A stretch of DNA of 64,000 nt from Bos javanicus (GCF_032452875.1 NC_083871.1:1587692-1651691), one strand, 5' to 3'; shown: positions 11,094-22,430, counted from the stretch's first letter. Numbers and translations: made by a program. Notes: generated by a model from the sequence alone, not told the origin.

Positions 11094-11621
11094 AATTAGC
11101 AAAGATACTTGAGAAAAGATATCCAGCATTGATAGTGGTCTGAGGACAATGGATTTTGATGCACTGCTAAGGACCCTGAAAATTTGTCAGGTTTTCCACA
11201 GGTTATATGATAAGGTGTACAAAAATAAAAGTTCTCATAAATCACTTATCAGAATTCATCAAATGTACTTAGATACTTGTGGTTTATTAAATATTGGTGA
11301 AAGCATTAGTCACTCAGTAGTGTCCCACTCTTGGTACGTCAGATAATCAAATAACTGGAGTTATTAGAAATATGCCCATTCCTATATATTTAATCTTAAA
11401 AAAATAATTTGATTCTGAATAAAGGATTTCACATGAAAATTTTTAATTCAGCATTTTTCTTACATATAAAATCTGAAGTTTTCTATTGATCTCATATTCT
11501 GTAGTTCTCACATTGGTGAATATATTATGACACATTAATATAATGTGGTCTCTAGAGGAGATGTTTCAACTTTGTATAGTACATCATTAATATTGAAAGT
11601 TTGTTGCTCAACCATGAAAGA
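11094..11621. other. Unassigned AT-rich interval with a 37-bp Bov-tA-like scrap
   Basis: Mostly unrecognised sequence. At about 11298-11334, agtcactcagtagtgtcccactctt resembles, in pieces, the reversed Bov-tA 3' end. It is too short to be certain. Confidence 0.35.
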
Positions 11622-12668
11622 TGTCAGGATTCTTGGCCTCCTTAGAAGAAGAATTCAATCCGGGGCCAGTGACGAGGCTGGATCACTCAGAGCTTTTGTG
11701 TAATAAAGTTTTATTAAAAAATTAAACAGAGAAAACTGACATAGACATCAGAAGGGGACAGAAAGAGTGCCCCCTGCTAGTCTTTAGCCAGATGTTATAT
11801 AGAGCTACTGCTGCTGCTAAGTCACTTCAGTTGTGTCCAACTCTGTGCGACTCTATAGACAGCAGCCCATCAGACTCTGCCATTCCGGGGATTCTCCAGG
11901 CAAGAGCACTGGAGTGGGTTGCCATTTCCTTCTCCAATGCATGAAAGTGAAAAGTGAATGTGAAGTCACTCAGTTGTGTCTGACTCATATCGACCCCATG
12001 GACTGCAGCCTACCAGGCTCCTCTGTCCATGGGATTTTCCAGGCAAGAGTACTGGAGTAGGTTGCCATTGCCTTCTTCGTATATAGCTACTAGCAGTCTG
12101 CTAATTAGAGAAAGGGAATGTCTCAAAACTCAGAGAATGACACCAGGCCCCTCACCCACAAGATGCATTTTGAGATAACATTGGCACAAGGTGAGTCATC
12201 TCGGGCCATAAAAACATTGACATGAATCTTGAAGAAAAGTAGATTTCCAGGAAAATATATAGTTTCATTAACATAGATTAGGAGAACAATGTATGAGTAA
12301 AACATACTGGTTTGTCAAGTAGGTTCTGAGTCTTAGGCGAACCTACTTGTAGACAGAGTCTAGGATAAGTCCATAGTATATTAACATAGACAAACATAGT
12401 ACATTAACATAGACAAACATTTCCATAAGAAAAATGCTTTGGTTAGCTCAAGGTTTGACAAAAGTTAAGTTCAGGTAGAGCCAGGTGTCATCATGGCAAC
12501 AGAAAATTTTAAGAGAAACCTCCTTTTAACTTTATACAGAGAAGGGGGAAAAAATCTAACACTTGTTTGTTTCCTCCTACCATTTAACAGAGAGATAAAA
12601 ATGCCTGACAGTTGTAGTCTATTTCCTCTGTTTGGAGACCCCTGGCCTTCCTGCCTGTTACCTTCTCA
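11622..12668 (-). mobile_element. Endogenous retrovirus solo LTR (ruminant type), split by a Bov-A2
   Basis: Read on the reverse strand the LTR would start TGAGAAGG at 12668 and end CCTGACA at 11622, giving the expected TG...CA ends. An AATAAA signal followed by TTTATTACACAAAAGCTC occurs near its 3' end (about 11695-11715). The same ...CACAAAAGCTC(C)TGAGT block recurs at 43852-43870 in another LTR, which supports a shared or related family. The LTR part totals about 775 bp; the rest is the Bov-A2 at 11809-12080. I found no matching 4-6-bp flanking duplication and no internal viral genes, so it is a solo LTR. The exact family name is not assigned. Confidence 0.75.
11809..12080 (-). mobile_element. 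Bov-A2 SINE (dimer) inside the ERV LTR
   Basis: CTG repeats at the left end mark the reversed CAG tail, followed by two reversed Bov-A monomers joined by the gcatgaaagtgaaaagtgaa linker near 11939. Flanks are ATATAGAGCTAC (11797-11808) and ATATAGCTAC (12081-12090), a target-site duplication with a 2-bp loss in the right copy. Confidence 0.92.
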
Positions 12669-12785
12669 ATATCAAATACATTCACATGTTCATGCACACA
12701 TGGTCACATTCAAATGTATATTATATAGAGAAAGATGTCTGAGACATACATCAGAGTTTTAGCTGGGGATATTTTTGAGTAGCAG

Positions 12786-12900
12786 TGTTGTTGTAATTGT
12801 GTTAGTTGCTCAGTCATGTACGATTCTTTGTGATGCATGGACTGTAGCCCACCAGGCTCCTCTATTCATGGGATTCCCCAGGCAAGAATGCTGGAGAATA
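12786..12900 (-). mobile_element. Bov-tA/Bov-A-like fragment, reverse strand
   Basis: Reversed Bov-A body: gttgctcagtcatgtacgat, then gtagcccaccaggctcctct and ggcaagaatgctggag. It abuts a forward Bov-A2 that starts at about 12905, so the two form an inverted pair. Confidence 0.85.
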
Positions 12901-12904
12901 GCAA

Positions 12905-13176
12905 TGAGTTAGGCAATGGCAACCCACTCCAGTACTATTGCCTGGAAAATCCCATGGATGGAGGAGCCTGCTAGGCTGCAGTCCATGAGGTCGCTAAGAG
13001 TTGGACACAACTGAGCGACCTCACTTTCACTTTTCACTTTATTGCATTGGAGAAGGAGATGGCAACCCACACCAGTGTTCTTGCCTGGAGAATCCTAGGG
13101 ACGGGGGAGCCTGGTGGGCTGCAGTCTATGGGGTCGCACAGAGTTGGACACAACCGAAGCGACTTAGCAGCAGCAG
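12905..13176 (+). mobile_element. Bov-A2 SINE (dimer), forward
   Basis: Two Bov-A monomers are joined by a tttcacttttcacttt linker near 13025-13045 and end in gcagcagcag. The first base block (gagttaggcaatggcaac) is slightly rearranged at the junction with the reversed fragment to its left. Confidence 0.92.
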
Positions 13177-13286
13177 GCTAATTTTAAAAGTTTTTCTACT
13201 TTTAAGTACTTTCTGAAATTATATGATAAATTTTTATAGATAAAAACTCTATCCTCTCCCAAATATGTATAGGTAGTTGTTTTTAA

Positions 13287-13486
13287 TATTTCTGGTAGTT
13301 CAGATGATAAAGACTATGCCTACAATGCAGGAGACCTGGGTTTTATCCTGGGCTGAGAAGATCCCCTGAAGAAGGAAATGGCAACCAACTCCAGTATTCT
13401 TGCCTGGAGAATTCCATGGACAGAGGAGCCTGGCAGGCTACAGTCTTTGGAGTCTCAAAGACTTGGATTCAACTGAGTGACTAATA
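13287..13486 (+). mobile_element. Bov-tA SINE, forward, near full length
   Basis: The tRNA-like head (tggtagttcagatgataaag ... caggagacctgggtttta) is followed by the Bov-A body and the gagtgactaata end. Degenerate B-box-like sequence is visible in the head. Confidence 0.9.
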
Positions 13487-13560
13487 CTTCAAAGATATGC
13501 CATTATGTTAGGTTTAAAAAGCAGACTGTAATTTTTTCTAAACAATATGATTTATATACA

Positions 13561-14630
13561 ACGCTAAAGAACTGTAGAAAATTCTTAAAGAGATGGGAGT
13601 ACCAGGCCAACTGACCAGCCTCTTGAGAAATCTGTATGCAGGTCAGGAAGCAACAGTTAGGACACGGGACAACAGACTGGTTCTGAATCGGGAAAGGAGT
13701 ATGTCAAGGCTGTATATTGTCACCATGCTTATTTAACTTATATGCAGAGTACATCATGAGAAACACTGGACTGGATGAAGCACAAGATGGAATCAAGATC
13801 ACCAGGAGAAATATCAATAACCTTAGATATGCAGATAATACCAGCTTTATTGCAGAAAGAAAAGAAGAGCTAAAGAGCCTTTTGATGAAAGTGAAAGAGG
13901 AGAGTGAAAAAGTTGGCTTAAAGTTCAACATTCAGAAAACTAAGATCATGGCATCTGGTACCATCACTTCATGGCAAATAGATGGGGAGACAATGAAAAC
14001 AGTGAGTTTCCAAATAAACAGACTGAGTTTATTTTTTAGGGCTCCAAAATCATTGCTCCAAAAATGGTGACTGCAGCCATGAAATTAAAAGATGTTTGCT
14101 CCTTGGAAAAAAAAGTTATGACCAACCTAGACAGCATATTAAAAGCAGAGAGGTGACTTTGCCAGCAAAGGTCCGTCTAGTCAAAGCTATGTTTTTTCCA
14201 GTAGTCATGTATGGATGTGAAAGTTGGACTATAAAGAAAGCTGAGTGCCGAAGAATTGATGCTGTTGAACTGTGCTGTTGGAGAAGACTCTTGAGAGTCC
14301 CTTGGACTGCAAGGAGATCCAAACAGTCCATCCTAAAGGAAACCAGCCCTGAATATTCATTGGAAGGACTGATGCTGAAGCTGAAGCTCCAATACTTTGG
14401 CCGCCTGATGCAAAGAGCTTACTTGTTTGAAAAGACCCTGATGCTGAGAAAGATTGAGGGCAGGAGGAGAGGAGAGTGACAGAGGATGAGATGGTTGGAT
14501 GGCATCACCGACTCAATGGACATGGATTTCAGTGGACTCCATGAGTTGGTGATGGACAGGGAGTCCTGGTGTGTTGCAGTCCATGGGGTCACAAAGAGCC
14601 GGACATGACTGAGCGACTGAACTGAACTGA
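13561..14630 (+). mobile_element. BovB LINE, 5'-truncated, with 11-bp TSD
   Basis: The copy runs from the middle of the reverse transcriptase to the TGAAC tail. It is flanked by ATTTATATACA at 13550-13560 and ATTTATACACA at 14631-14641 (one mismatch). The catalytic motif in the frame at 13717-14070 is Y-A-D-N, so the second catalytic aspartate is lost. A frameshift near 14050 separates the palm from the C-terminal part (14096-14479). Confidence 0.94.
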
Positions 14631-14641
14631 ATTTATACACA

Positions 14642-15552
14642 GATGAAACATACAGCAGAATTATGAAAGATTAATTTCTTTTATATTCTTTAACTTTTCA
14701 AGGGTTATCAATTTAAAATTTGAAAGATGTTATAAAATGAAGCTCATAAGAAATTTTTCCTCAAAGTTGGTTAACTAGAATAACAACTCAATATAAATAC
14801 TCTACACTTTATCTGAAATCCATAAAACATTACACTGTAATCACATTTATTTCAAAGTAGATACATAAGAAATTTTGTGATTTTATAGAAACATCGCCAA
14901 ACATTGATTTCCAGAATCACATGATGAGAAATCTTGCTGAGGTGATTTTCCTTTTTTTATTAGCAGATCGTTATTTGGATCTCTGACATTTGGAATTATC
15001 AACAACTGTACTGAACTCTGCATCACATATTTACAGTGTTCCAGGAAGTCACTGAAAATACAAAGCGAGAGAAACCAAACAGCATGTTATATCCAACAGG
15101 ATTATTTAAATAATGAATAAAGCACATAAATTTCAAACCAAAAGAAGTCTCATTAGCCACAGCAACACACAGGGCTGATCTGCTTTAGTTTTCTGTGATG
15201 CATTTTGTGCTAATGGACTAAAATAGACCTCAACTTAATTACAAGGTTTTCAGTGGATAACAGCATTCTTGTGTCATTGGACAAATTAAATTGGCCTATT
15301 TAAAACACTTACAGTATTCATTAGATACCTGAGGATTACTCAGTCTTGACAACTTTGGATAGTCTAACGATAAAGTTTTTTTTTTCCCTGACATTCTGAA
15401 ATAGAGTGACAGTAATATGAAAGTAAAAAAAATACACTGAACATACATGTTTTCTTTGTGATTATTTCTTGAAGGATAGTGATTTTTTTCTTCTGCATTA
15501 TTTTTTCTTAGTTAATATATATATATCGTTTGGAGTAAAGAGTACCCCAACG
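14642..15552. other. Unassigned AT-rich interval
   Basis: About 0.9 kb with no recognised repeat, coding frame or RNA. A short (AT)n stretch lies at about 15517-15527. Confidence 0.4.
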
Positions 15553-15567
15553 TATCATAAGGGCAGG

Positions 15568-15854
15568 TTGCTGCTGCTAAGTCTGCTGCTAAGTCACTTC
15601 AGTCGTGTCCGATTCTGTGCGACCTCATAGACAGCAGCCCACCAGGCTCCTCCATCCCTGGGATTCTCCAGGCAAGAACACTGGAGTTGGTTGCCATTTC
15701 CTTCTCCAATGCATTAAATTTTAAAGTGAAAGGGAAGCCACTCAGTCCTGTCCAACTCTCAGTGACCCCACGGACTGCAGCCCACCAGGCTCCTCCATCC
15801 ATGGGAGTTTCCAGGCAAGAGTACTAGAGTGCGTTGCCAGTGACTTCTCCGACA
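15568..15854 (-). mobile_element. Bov-A2 SINE (dimer), reverse strand, 15-bp TSD
   Basis: Both reversed monomers and the CTG-repeat end are present, with a small internal duplication of CTGCTGCTAAGT near the tail. TATCATAAGGGCAGG (15553-15567) and TATCATATGGGCAGG (15855-15869) flank it (one mismatch). The right duplication directly abuts the 5' end of the next BovB, so the SINE landed right at the BovB boundary. Confidence 0.94.
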
Positions 15855-15869
15855 TATCATATGGGCAGG

Positions 15870-16969
15870 CCTTCATTTCTGCTTTATTGACTATGCCAAA
15901 GCTTTTGACTGTGTGGATCACAATAAACTGTGGAAAATTCTGAAAGATATGGGAATACCAGATGACCTGATCTGCCTCTTGAGAAATTTGTATGCAGGTC
16001 AGGAAGCAACAGTTAGAACTGGACATGAAACAACAAACTGGTTCCAAATAGGAAAAGGAGTACGTCAAGGCTGTATATTGTCACCCTGCTTATTTAACTT
16101 CTATGCAGAGTACATCATGAGAAACACTGGACTGGAAGAAACACAAGTTGGAATCAAGATTGCCGGGAGAAATATCAATAACTTCAGATATGCTAATGAC
16201 ACCACCCTTATGGCAGAAAGTGAAGAGGAACTAAAAAGCCTCTTGAGGAAGGTGAAAGTGGAGAGTGAAAAAGTTGGCTTAAAGCTCAACATTCAGAAAA
16301 TGAAGATCATGGCGTCTGGTCCCATCACTTCATGGGAAATAGATGGGGAAACAGTGGCAGACTTTATTTTTCTGGGCTCCAAAATCACTGTAGATGGTGA
16401 CTGCAGCCATGAAGTTAAAAGATGCTTACTCCTTGGGAGGGAAGTTATGACCAACCTAGATAGCATATTGAAAAGCAAAGACACTACTTTGCCAACAAAG
16501 GTGTGTCTAGTCAAGGCTATGGTTTTTCCTGTGGTCATGTATGGATGTGAGAGTTGGATTGTGAAGAAGGCTGAGCGCCGAACAATTGATGCTTTTGAAC
16601 TGTGGTGTTGAAGAAGACTGTTCAGAGTCCCTTGGACTGCAGGGAGATCCAACCAGTCCATTCTGAAGGAGATCCGCCCTGGGATTTCTTTGGAAGGAAT
16701 GATGCTAAAGCTGAAACTCCAGTACTTTGGCCACCTGATGTGAAGAGTTGACTCACTGGAAAAGTCTCTGATGCTGGGAGAGATTAGGGGCAAGAGGAGG
16801 AGGGGCTGACAGAGGATGAGATGGCTGGATGGCATCACTGACTCGATGGACATGAGTCTGAGTGAATTCCAGGAGTTGGTGATGGACAGGGAGGTCTGGC
16901 ATGCTGCTATTAATGGGGTCGCAAAGAGTGGGACAAGACTAAGTGACTGATCTAATCTGATCTGATCTG
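15870..16969 (+). mobile_element. BovB LINE, 5'-truncated, TGATC-tail variant
   Basis: The copy starts in the reverse transcriptase (F-I-D-Y-A-K-A-F-D-C-V-D-H-N region) and ends in a TGATCT-type repeat (16948-16969) rather than the TGAACT seen in the other copies. The frame 15913-16611 keeps 232 codons of reverse transcriptase without interruption. It reads R-Y-A-N-D where the family has R-Y-A-D-D, so the first catalytic aspartate is lost. A stop codon at 16609-16611 interrupts the C-terminal region. Confidence 0.93.
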
Positions 16970-17040
16970 GCTTTCTTCAGTTTATTTCAGCCTATGTGGA
17001 TAATTTTTACCAATTTAGTGTTTATAAGATTTGTTATTTC

Positions 17041-17152
17041 TTTTATGTATTTTTTTGCCTCATGATTTGAGGGATCTTAGTTCCCTGGCCAAAGATTGAA
17101 CCCAGTCCTCAGCAGTGAGATCCGGGAGTCCTAACCACCAAGGAAATCCCTA
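17041..17152 (-). mobile_element. CHR-type SINE, reverse strand
   Basis: The plus strand reads gggatcttagttccctggcc, agattgaacccagtcctcag, and taaccaccaaggaaatccct, the reverse complement of a CHR SINE from its body to its head. Flanking duplications were not found. Confidence 0.85.
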
Positions 17153-17914
17153 GAATATATAGTCTTTCAAAAACTTTTGAAGTGAATAATTAATTTTTCA
17201 CAATCTTTATATTATCAGAACAAATGAAAAGAAGCAAAATGAGATATTTGAATTTTGAAACAAATTTTTTTACACAATTCTTTTATATTCTTAACATTTA
17301 TGTGTGCTTTTATTTAAAGTAAACTATTAGTAAATCTGCAAGTCTTCCTTTCATGAAAAATCCTGGCATTAAAATTGGCAAATATTACTCTTCTTATCTT
17401 GCTTTTGGCATATACACGTTAAAATATGTTGGTAGAACAGCAGGAAAACCACTAGTTAAAACTGCTGATATAAAAAGTGTGATTTCCTGAGAGTTTTCAG
17501 GTAAATCAGGAGATCCATGCAAATTGAATTGGTTTAAAGGAGGATAATAGAGGAGGTGCTGACTCCTGACAACTTCCCCACAGTTGACGAAGTGCTGGTC
17601 TGCCATTCTAAGGAATGGGCATGGTATTTCTTTGAATCAGTCAAATATCAAATTTCTATTTTTAAAGACGTTTTAATATGTTCAATAGCTGAATATTTTT
17701 TAATGGAAAATGTGGATTTTCAATATTATTCTTAATGAGATAATTAGCCAACTGGGGAAAATACTCTATTTGGAAAATAAATTGCAAATGAACTTTATTA
17801 ATTTTAAGTGTTTGCTGATATTACCATATTGTAAAGTAATTAGACTTCAATAAAAATAAATGATTTTTTAAAAAACATTCTGATATAAAGGAAAACATTT
17901 AATTTTGCATGTCT
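17153..17914. other. Unassigned AT-rich interval
   Basis: No recognised feature in 760 bp. The 70-codon frame on the reverse strand at 17394-17606 has no recognisable domain. Confidence 0.4.
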
Positions 17915-17926
17915 ATTCTGTAATTT

Positions 17927-19041
17927 CATGGAAAAATCAAGAGAGTTCCAGAAAAACAACTATTTCTCTAAGCCAAAGCCTTTGACTGTGTGGATCACAA
18001 TAAATTGTGGAAAATTCTGAAAGAGATGGGAATACCAGACCACCTGACCTGCGTCTTGAGAAACCTATATGCAGGTCAGGAAGCAACAGTTAAAACTGGA
18101 CATGGACCAACTTACTGGTTCCAATAGGAAAAGGAGTACGTCAAGGCTGTATATTGTCACCCTGCTTATTTAACTTCTATGCAGAGTACATCATGAGAAA
18201 CGCTGGGCTGGAAGAAGCACAAGCTGGAATCAAGTTTGCCGGAAGAAATATCAATAACCTCAGATATGCAGATAACACCACCCTTATGGCAGAAACTGAA
18301 GAGGAACTCAAAAGCCTCTTGCTGAAAGTGAAAGAGGAGCATGAAAAAGTTGGCTTAAAGCTCAACATTCAGAAAACGAAGATCATGGCATCTGGTCCCA
18401 TCACTTCATGGGAAATAGATGGGGAAACAGTGGAAACAATGTCAGACTATATTTTTTTGTACTCCAAAATCACTGCAGATGGTGACTGCAGCCATGAAAT
18501 TAAAAGACAATTACCCCTTGGAAGAAAAGTTATGACCAACCTAGATAGCATATTGAAAAGCAGAGACATTACTTTGCCAACAAAGATGTGTCTAGTCAAG
18601 GCTATGGTTTTTCCAGTCATCATTATGGATGTGAGAGTTGGACTGTGAAGAAAGTTGAGTGCCAAAGAATTGACGCTTTTCAACTGTGGTGTTGGAGAAG
18701 ACTGTTGAGAGTCCCTTGGACTGAAAGGACATCCAACCAGTCCCTTCTAAAGGAGATCAGTCCTGGGTGTTCTTTGGAAGGAATGATGCCAAAGTTGAAA
18801 CTCCAGTACTTTGGCCACCTCATGCGAAGAGTTGACTCATTGGAAAAGACTCTGATGTTGGGAAGGATTGGGGGCAGGAGGAGAAGGGGACAACAGAGGA
18901 TGAGATGGCTGGATGGCATCACTGACTCGATGGACATGAGTCTGAGTGAATTCCTGGAGTTGGTGATGGACAGGGAGGCCTGGCATGCTGCGATTTATGG
19001 GGTAACAGAGTCGGACATGACTGAGTGACTGAACTGAACTG
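17927..19041 (+). mobile_element. BovB LINE, 5'-truncated, with 12-bp TSD
   Basis: It starts at the agttccagaaaaaca segment of the reverse transcriptase and runs to the TGAAC tail. The flanks ATTCTGTAATTT (17915-17926) and ATTCTATAATTT (19042-19053) match at 11 of 12 positions. A 13-bp loss near 17966 removes part of the F-I-D-Y-A segment, and the catalytic motif in 18154-18648 is Y-A-D-N. The C-terminal segment (18588-19028) is open over 146 codons in another frame. Confidence 0.95.
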
Positions 19042-19053
19042 ATTCTATAATTT

Positions 19054-19778
19054 ATCACCTTAGTAGATTCTGACATGTTCTATTATTTTCTTTTATTTTT
19101 TGCTGTTTGGCTATATCGTATCATGTACAAATAATGAAAAAACATGTTCTCTTGTTTTTGATAGATATGCCTCTCACTTTTTGTCATACTGCTTTGCCAA
19201 CTCTCCCCAAAAATAAAAGCAAAAAATGCAAATGAATCCATGTGTTCTCCTTTTCTTTATTTCCTACATTTTATTGTGAAAAACATCTTTGGAGATTTTG
19301 AAGATTAAGTCCAACTGAAATTGTGAATTAATGTTTTACATTTAAAGGAAAAATTTTTTAATTATTGTACACTAATCCTGCTTCCCTCAGAAATGTTTGT
19401 AAGTTAACTTGTGCATTGGTAATTTAATTATCTGTTTTTATCTTACTTTTAATAAAAATGCTCTTATTTTATCTCTTGATTCTGAGAATAATTCAAGTTT
19501 TTTGGACAATCATGCAAATATTACAGGAAGGTAGTTAGGAGAAAGCAATACTATTTATAAGCATGTTAAAAACAAATTGGCATGATAATGTATAAATTTA
19601 ACTCTTTTCTATCAGATATCCATATACATAGGACTTTCAAAAAATGGGATTTTTATATTTAAGTTGTTTTGTATATTACTGTTTTAATATAACTATATAT
19701 TGTGGACACATAGCCATACAAACAAAACATAAACTTACATCACCATTTAATTACCAAGTAGCTTTCATTTGTGTGGAT
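19054..19778. other. Unassigned AT-rich interval
   Basis: No recognised repeat, gene or RNA in about 725 bp. Confidence 0.4.
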
Positions 19779-19988
19779 GTGCTATGTGCTCAGTCACTCA
19801 GCTGTGTCTGAATCTTTGTGACCCCATGGACTGCAGCCTGTCCATGCAATTTTCCAGGCAAGAATACTGAAGTGGATTGCGGTTTTCTACTCTAAGGGAT
19901 TTTCCCAACCCAGGGATCAAACCCACATCTCCTATGTCTTGTACATTGACAGGTGGATTCTTTACCACTGCACCACCTGGGAAACCCC
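19779..19988 (-). mobile_element. Bov-tA SINE, reverse strand, near full length
   Basis: The plus strand runs from gtgctcagtcactcagctgt through gaccccatggactgcagcct and ggcaagaatactgaagtgga to the reversed tRNA-like head (ttctttaccactgcaccacc). A 20-bp gap is seen in the monomer (cctgtccatg). Confidence 0.92.
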
Positions 19989-20080
19989 TATGTATGAATA
20001 GATCATGTTCATTTTTTAAGCTCAAAATTCAAATATTCATATCATCTCATTTTGAACTTTGGCTCCTATAAAATATATTT

Positions 20081-20184
20081 ATGTTTCTCTTTCTTTTGTT
20101 CTTTCTCTGTTTCTTTCTGACTCTGTCTCTGTCTGTCTATCTGTGTCTATACACACACACACACATACACACACACACACATAA
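20081..20184. repeat. Pyrimidine-rich tract followed by (CA)n microsatellite
   Basis: TTTCTCTTTCTTTTG-type pyrimidine repeats pass into TCTGTCT and then an interrupted CACACA run at about 20150-20182. It is simple sequence; the open frame across it is an artefact. Confidence 0.9.
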
Positions 20185-20502
20185 TGATACAGAAACCACC
20201 CAGGTTCAGAAAGAACACAAACAAGAGTTGTTGGTTAATTGGTTACTTCACAATGGCCTGAGTGGTGATGTGGAGGCAGAATCTGAGACTTACTATCCAC
20301 GTAACTGAAGTGGAAAACACTCACACATTCACATGAGCTATAAGAAAGGGTAATAATTGAGTATAAACAGGAACAATTGAATGCATTTAGTAACAATAAA
20401 AATGTTTAGCCTGTTATCTGGAAAATTCACTTCAACCTATGTTCACCTAAAAGACATAAGGCTAGTTTTAACTATTATGACTACAATTACTCTATTTTCT
20501 GT
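20185..20502. other. Unassigned interval
   Basis: No recognisable feature between the microsatellite and the next BovB fragment. Confidence 0.35.
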
Positions 20503-20692
20503 TGTTTGGTCACTAAGTCATGTCTGTCTCCTTGTGACCAAGCTTCCCTGTCCTTCACTATCTCCCAGAGTTTGCTCAAACTCAAGGCCATTGAGTCAGT
20601 GATGCCATCCAACCATCTCATCCTCGGTTGCTTCCTCCTCCTCCCGCCCTCAATCTTTCCCAGCATCAGTGTCTTTCCCAATGAGTCTACTT
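20503..20692 (-). mobile_element. BovB 3'-end fragment, reverse strand
   Basis: The reversed BovB 3' UTR and C-terminal coding region are recognisable by cactaagtcatgtctgtct, ttgagtcagtgatgccatcc and cctcaatctttcccagcatc. It is an older, short copy with an internal gap after gtgacca and no TGAAC repeat. Confidence 0.87.
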
Positions 20693-20753
20693 TCTGTACA
20701 ATGAGAAATATTGGCTTAATTATATAATTTAAATTTAGACTAGTTTTGGTTGA

Positions 20754-21032
20754 CAGAGAAGGCAGTGGCAACCCACTCCAGTTCTCTTGCCTGGAAAATC
20801 CCATGGACTGAGGAGCCTGGTGGGCTGCAGTCCCTGGGGTTGTGAAGAGTCGGACATGACTGAGCGACTTCCCTTTCACTTTTCACTTTCATGCATTGGA
20901 GAAGGAAATGGCAATCCACTCCAGTGTTCTTGCCTGGAGAATTCCAGGGACAGTGGAATCTGGTGGGCTGCCATCTATGGGGTCACACAGAGTCAGTCAC
21001 GACTGAAGTGACTTAGCAGCAGCAGCAGCAGC
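20754..21032 (+). mobile_element. Bov-A2 SINE (dimer) with exact 12-bp TSD
   Basis: Two Bov-A monomers, the tttcacttttcactttcat linker and a CAG-repeat tail are present. AGTTTTGGTTGA flanks the insertion exactly at 20742-20753 and 21033-21044, an intact and probably fairly recent insertion. Confidence 0.96.
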
Positions 21033-21220
21033 AGTTTTGGTTGAATCTATCAGAAAAAGGAAAAATTCAGTAAGTTATAAAAAATAATATACTTATTACA
21101 TTTGGTTGCAATGTGAAATTACTAATATATAACTAAAGCATACAAAACACCCATGACTGAGAGTGGGAGATAGAATAGAAAGATCTTTTCCATCAGGTAT
21201 TTCTTAAAGCAAATCTTAGA

Positions 21221-21450
21221 TCATAGGACTAAATATAAAGACTGAGCATGGAAAATTCAGTAACAAGAACATTAAGAAACAAATTTGTGGAAAAGGAACA
21301 GGACTTTACTGTTGAAAAAGTAATTCTCTGATATCATAGGACTAAATATGAAGACTGAGCATGGAAAATTCAGTAACAGAACATTAAGAAACAAAATTTG
21401 TGGAAAAGGATCAGGACTTTACTACTGAAAAATTAATTCTCTGATATCAT
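21221..21450. repeat. 113-bp direct tandem duplication, two copies
   Basis: Unit 1 (21221-21333) and unit 2 (21334-21446) both start TCATAGGACTAAATAT and differ at only a few positions, including two compensating 1-bp indels. The sequence then restarts with TCAT. It matches no repeat family I know, so a local duplication of unique DNA is likely. Confidence 0.93.
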
Positions 21451-21624
21451 TATTAAAGAGGAAGGAAGAGAACTATAAGAACTTGACACTGTTTATGATA
21501 ATATAAACCAAAGAAAATGTAAAAATTAAATAAAGAAATAGAAGTTAAGCCATTTGTTTATAAATTTTACATATATTTTAGAGTATCTCCTGCTCTCTTA
21601 TGGATCCTGCTACTGATTAAGAGT

Positions 21625-21990
21625 TAATCAGTGAGCAAAACAGACAACTGACCAAATGGCTTCCACATGGAACTTGCACTCTGGTGAAAGAGATAACCAA
21701 TAAGCACACACCCAATACACATGTCTTGTGATGATACCTGGTAGGGAGAACTGTGGGTGGAGGATGTAGCAATTTTATACAGGACAGGAAGAGACATCTT
21801 CTGCTAAGGCAACATTTGGTTCAAAATCTGAAGGAAGTGACGGTCATGCTGACGGTGTTCAAGGGAAGTGCTGAGATCCTGGGATGAGTGGGCACTCGAA
21901 GTGTTTGGGACACAGTTAAGATCCCAGTGTGTCTAAGGAGAAATAGTTGGGGAATAGTAGAGAGGAGAGGTAGAGAGATGGGTCAGAGGG
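21625..21990 (-). repeat. L2 LINE 3'-region fragment, reverse strand
   Basis: The antisense L2 3' end can be followed in order: cagtgagcaaaacagacaac, catggaacttgcactctggt, and aggcaacatttggttcaaaatct (antisense of the conserved L2 block that precedes its 3' UTR). It is heavily diverged. Confidence 0.6.
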
Positions 21991-22043
21991 GTTGTGGTCA
22001 GTATAGACCACTGGTGGTGCCTCTTCGGCATTCCTTCATCCAT

Positions 22044-22196
22044 CAGAGATTCCCAAATTTGGTTACATATTGGAATCTTCTGAGGAGTTTGCGAAACCAT
22101 GGTTGCCTCAGATGGGTCTTGGGTGACCTGGAAACTGGAAATTTAAAAGTAAATTCCTCAACTGATTATACTTTGCAGTCAAGAAAGGACCACTGG
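22044..22196. mobile_element. MER5A-like hAT (Charlie-type) non-autonomous DNA transposon
   Basis: The outer segments ccaaatttggttacatattg-gaatcttctgag at the left and cctcaactgattatactttgc-agtc with ggaccactgg at the right resemble the MER5A ends and are roughly inverted relative to each other. An ancient mammalian element. It may sit inside the flanking L2 remnant. Confidence 0.6.
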
Positions 22197-22200
22197 TTTA

Positions 22201-22430
22201 AAAATAGGGAAGATGGGGTATCCAATAAAGGGAAGTGAGGTGAAATTAAAGAAAATCAAGGGAGAGTGATGTTTTGGAAGTCAGGAGAAGAATGTGGTTT
22301 GAAAAGGGAGAAGAGTTAGGTTTGTTAAGTGCTGCCCTTCTTGATTCCAGCAAGATGAAAATGATTCAGCTACTGAAACAATCAAAGTAGGGATCGATAA
22401 AATTCTCATGTTTATTTGACTTGTAGGATT
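22201..22430. other. Unassigned interval
   Basis: No feature is recognised between the MER5A-like element and the truncated end of the reverse-strand L1. The last 50 bp could still be diverged L1. Confidence 0.35.

Noticed and set aside
11617..12674. A short target-site duplication around the solo LTR
   Set aside because: The bases next to the inferred TG...CA ends (gaaaga on the left, atatca on the right) do not match, so either the ends are a few bases off or the duplication has decayed.
13287..13360. tRNA gene
   Set aside because: The tRNA-like sequence is the head of a Bov-tA SINE; the same applies to the other Bov-tA and CHR heads. No cloverleaf with an anticodon arm of a functional tRNA is present.
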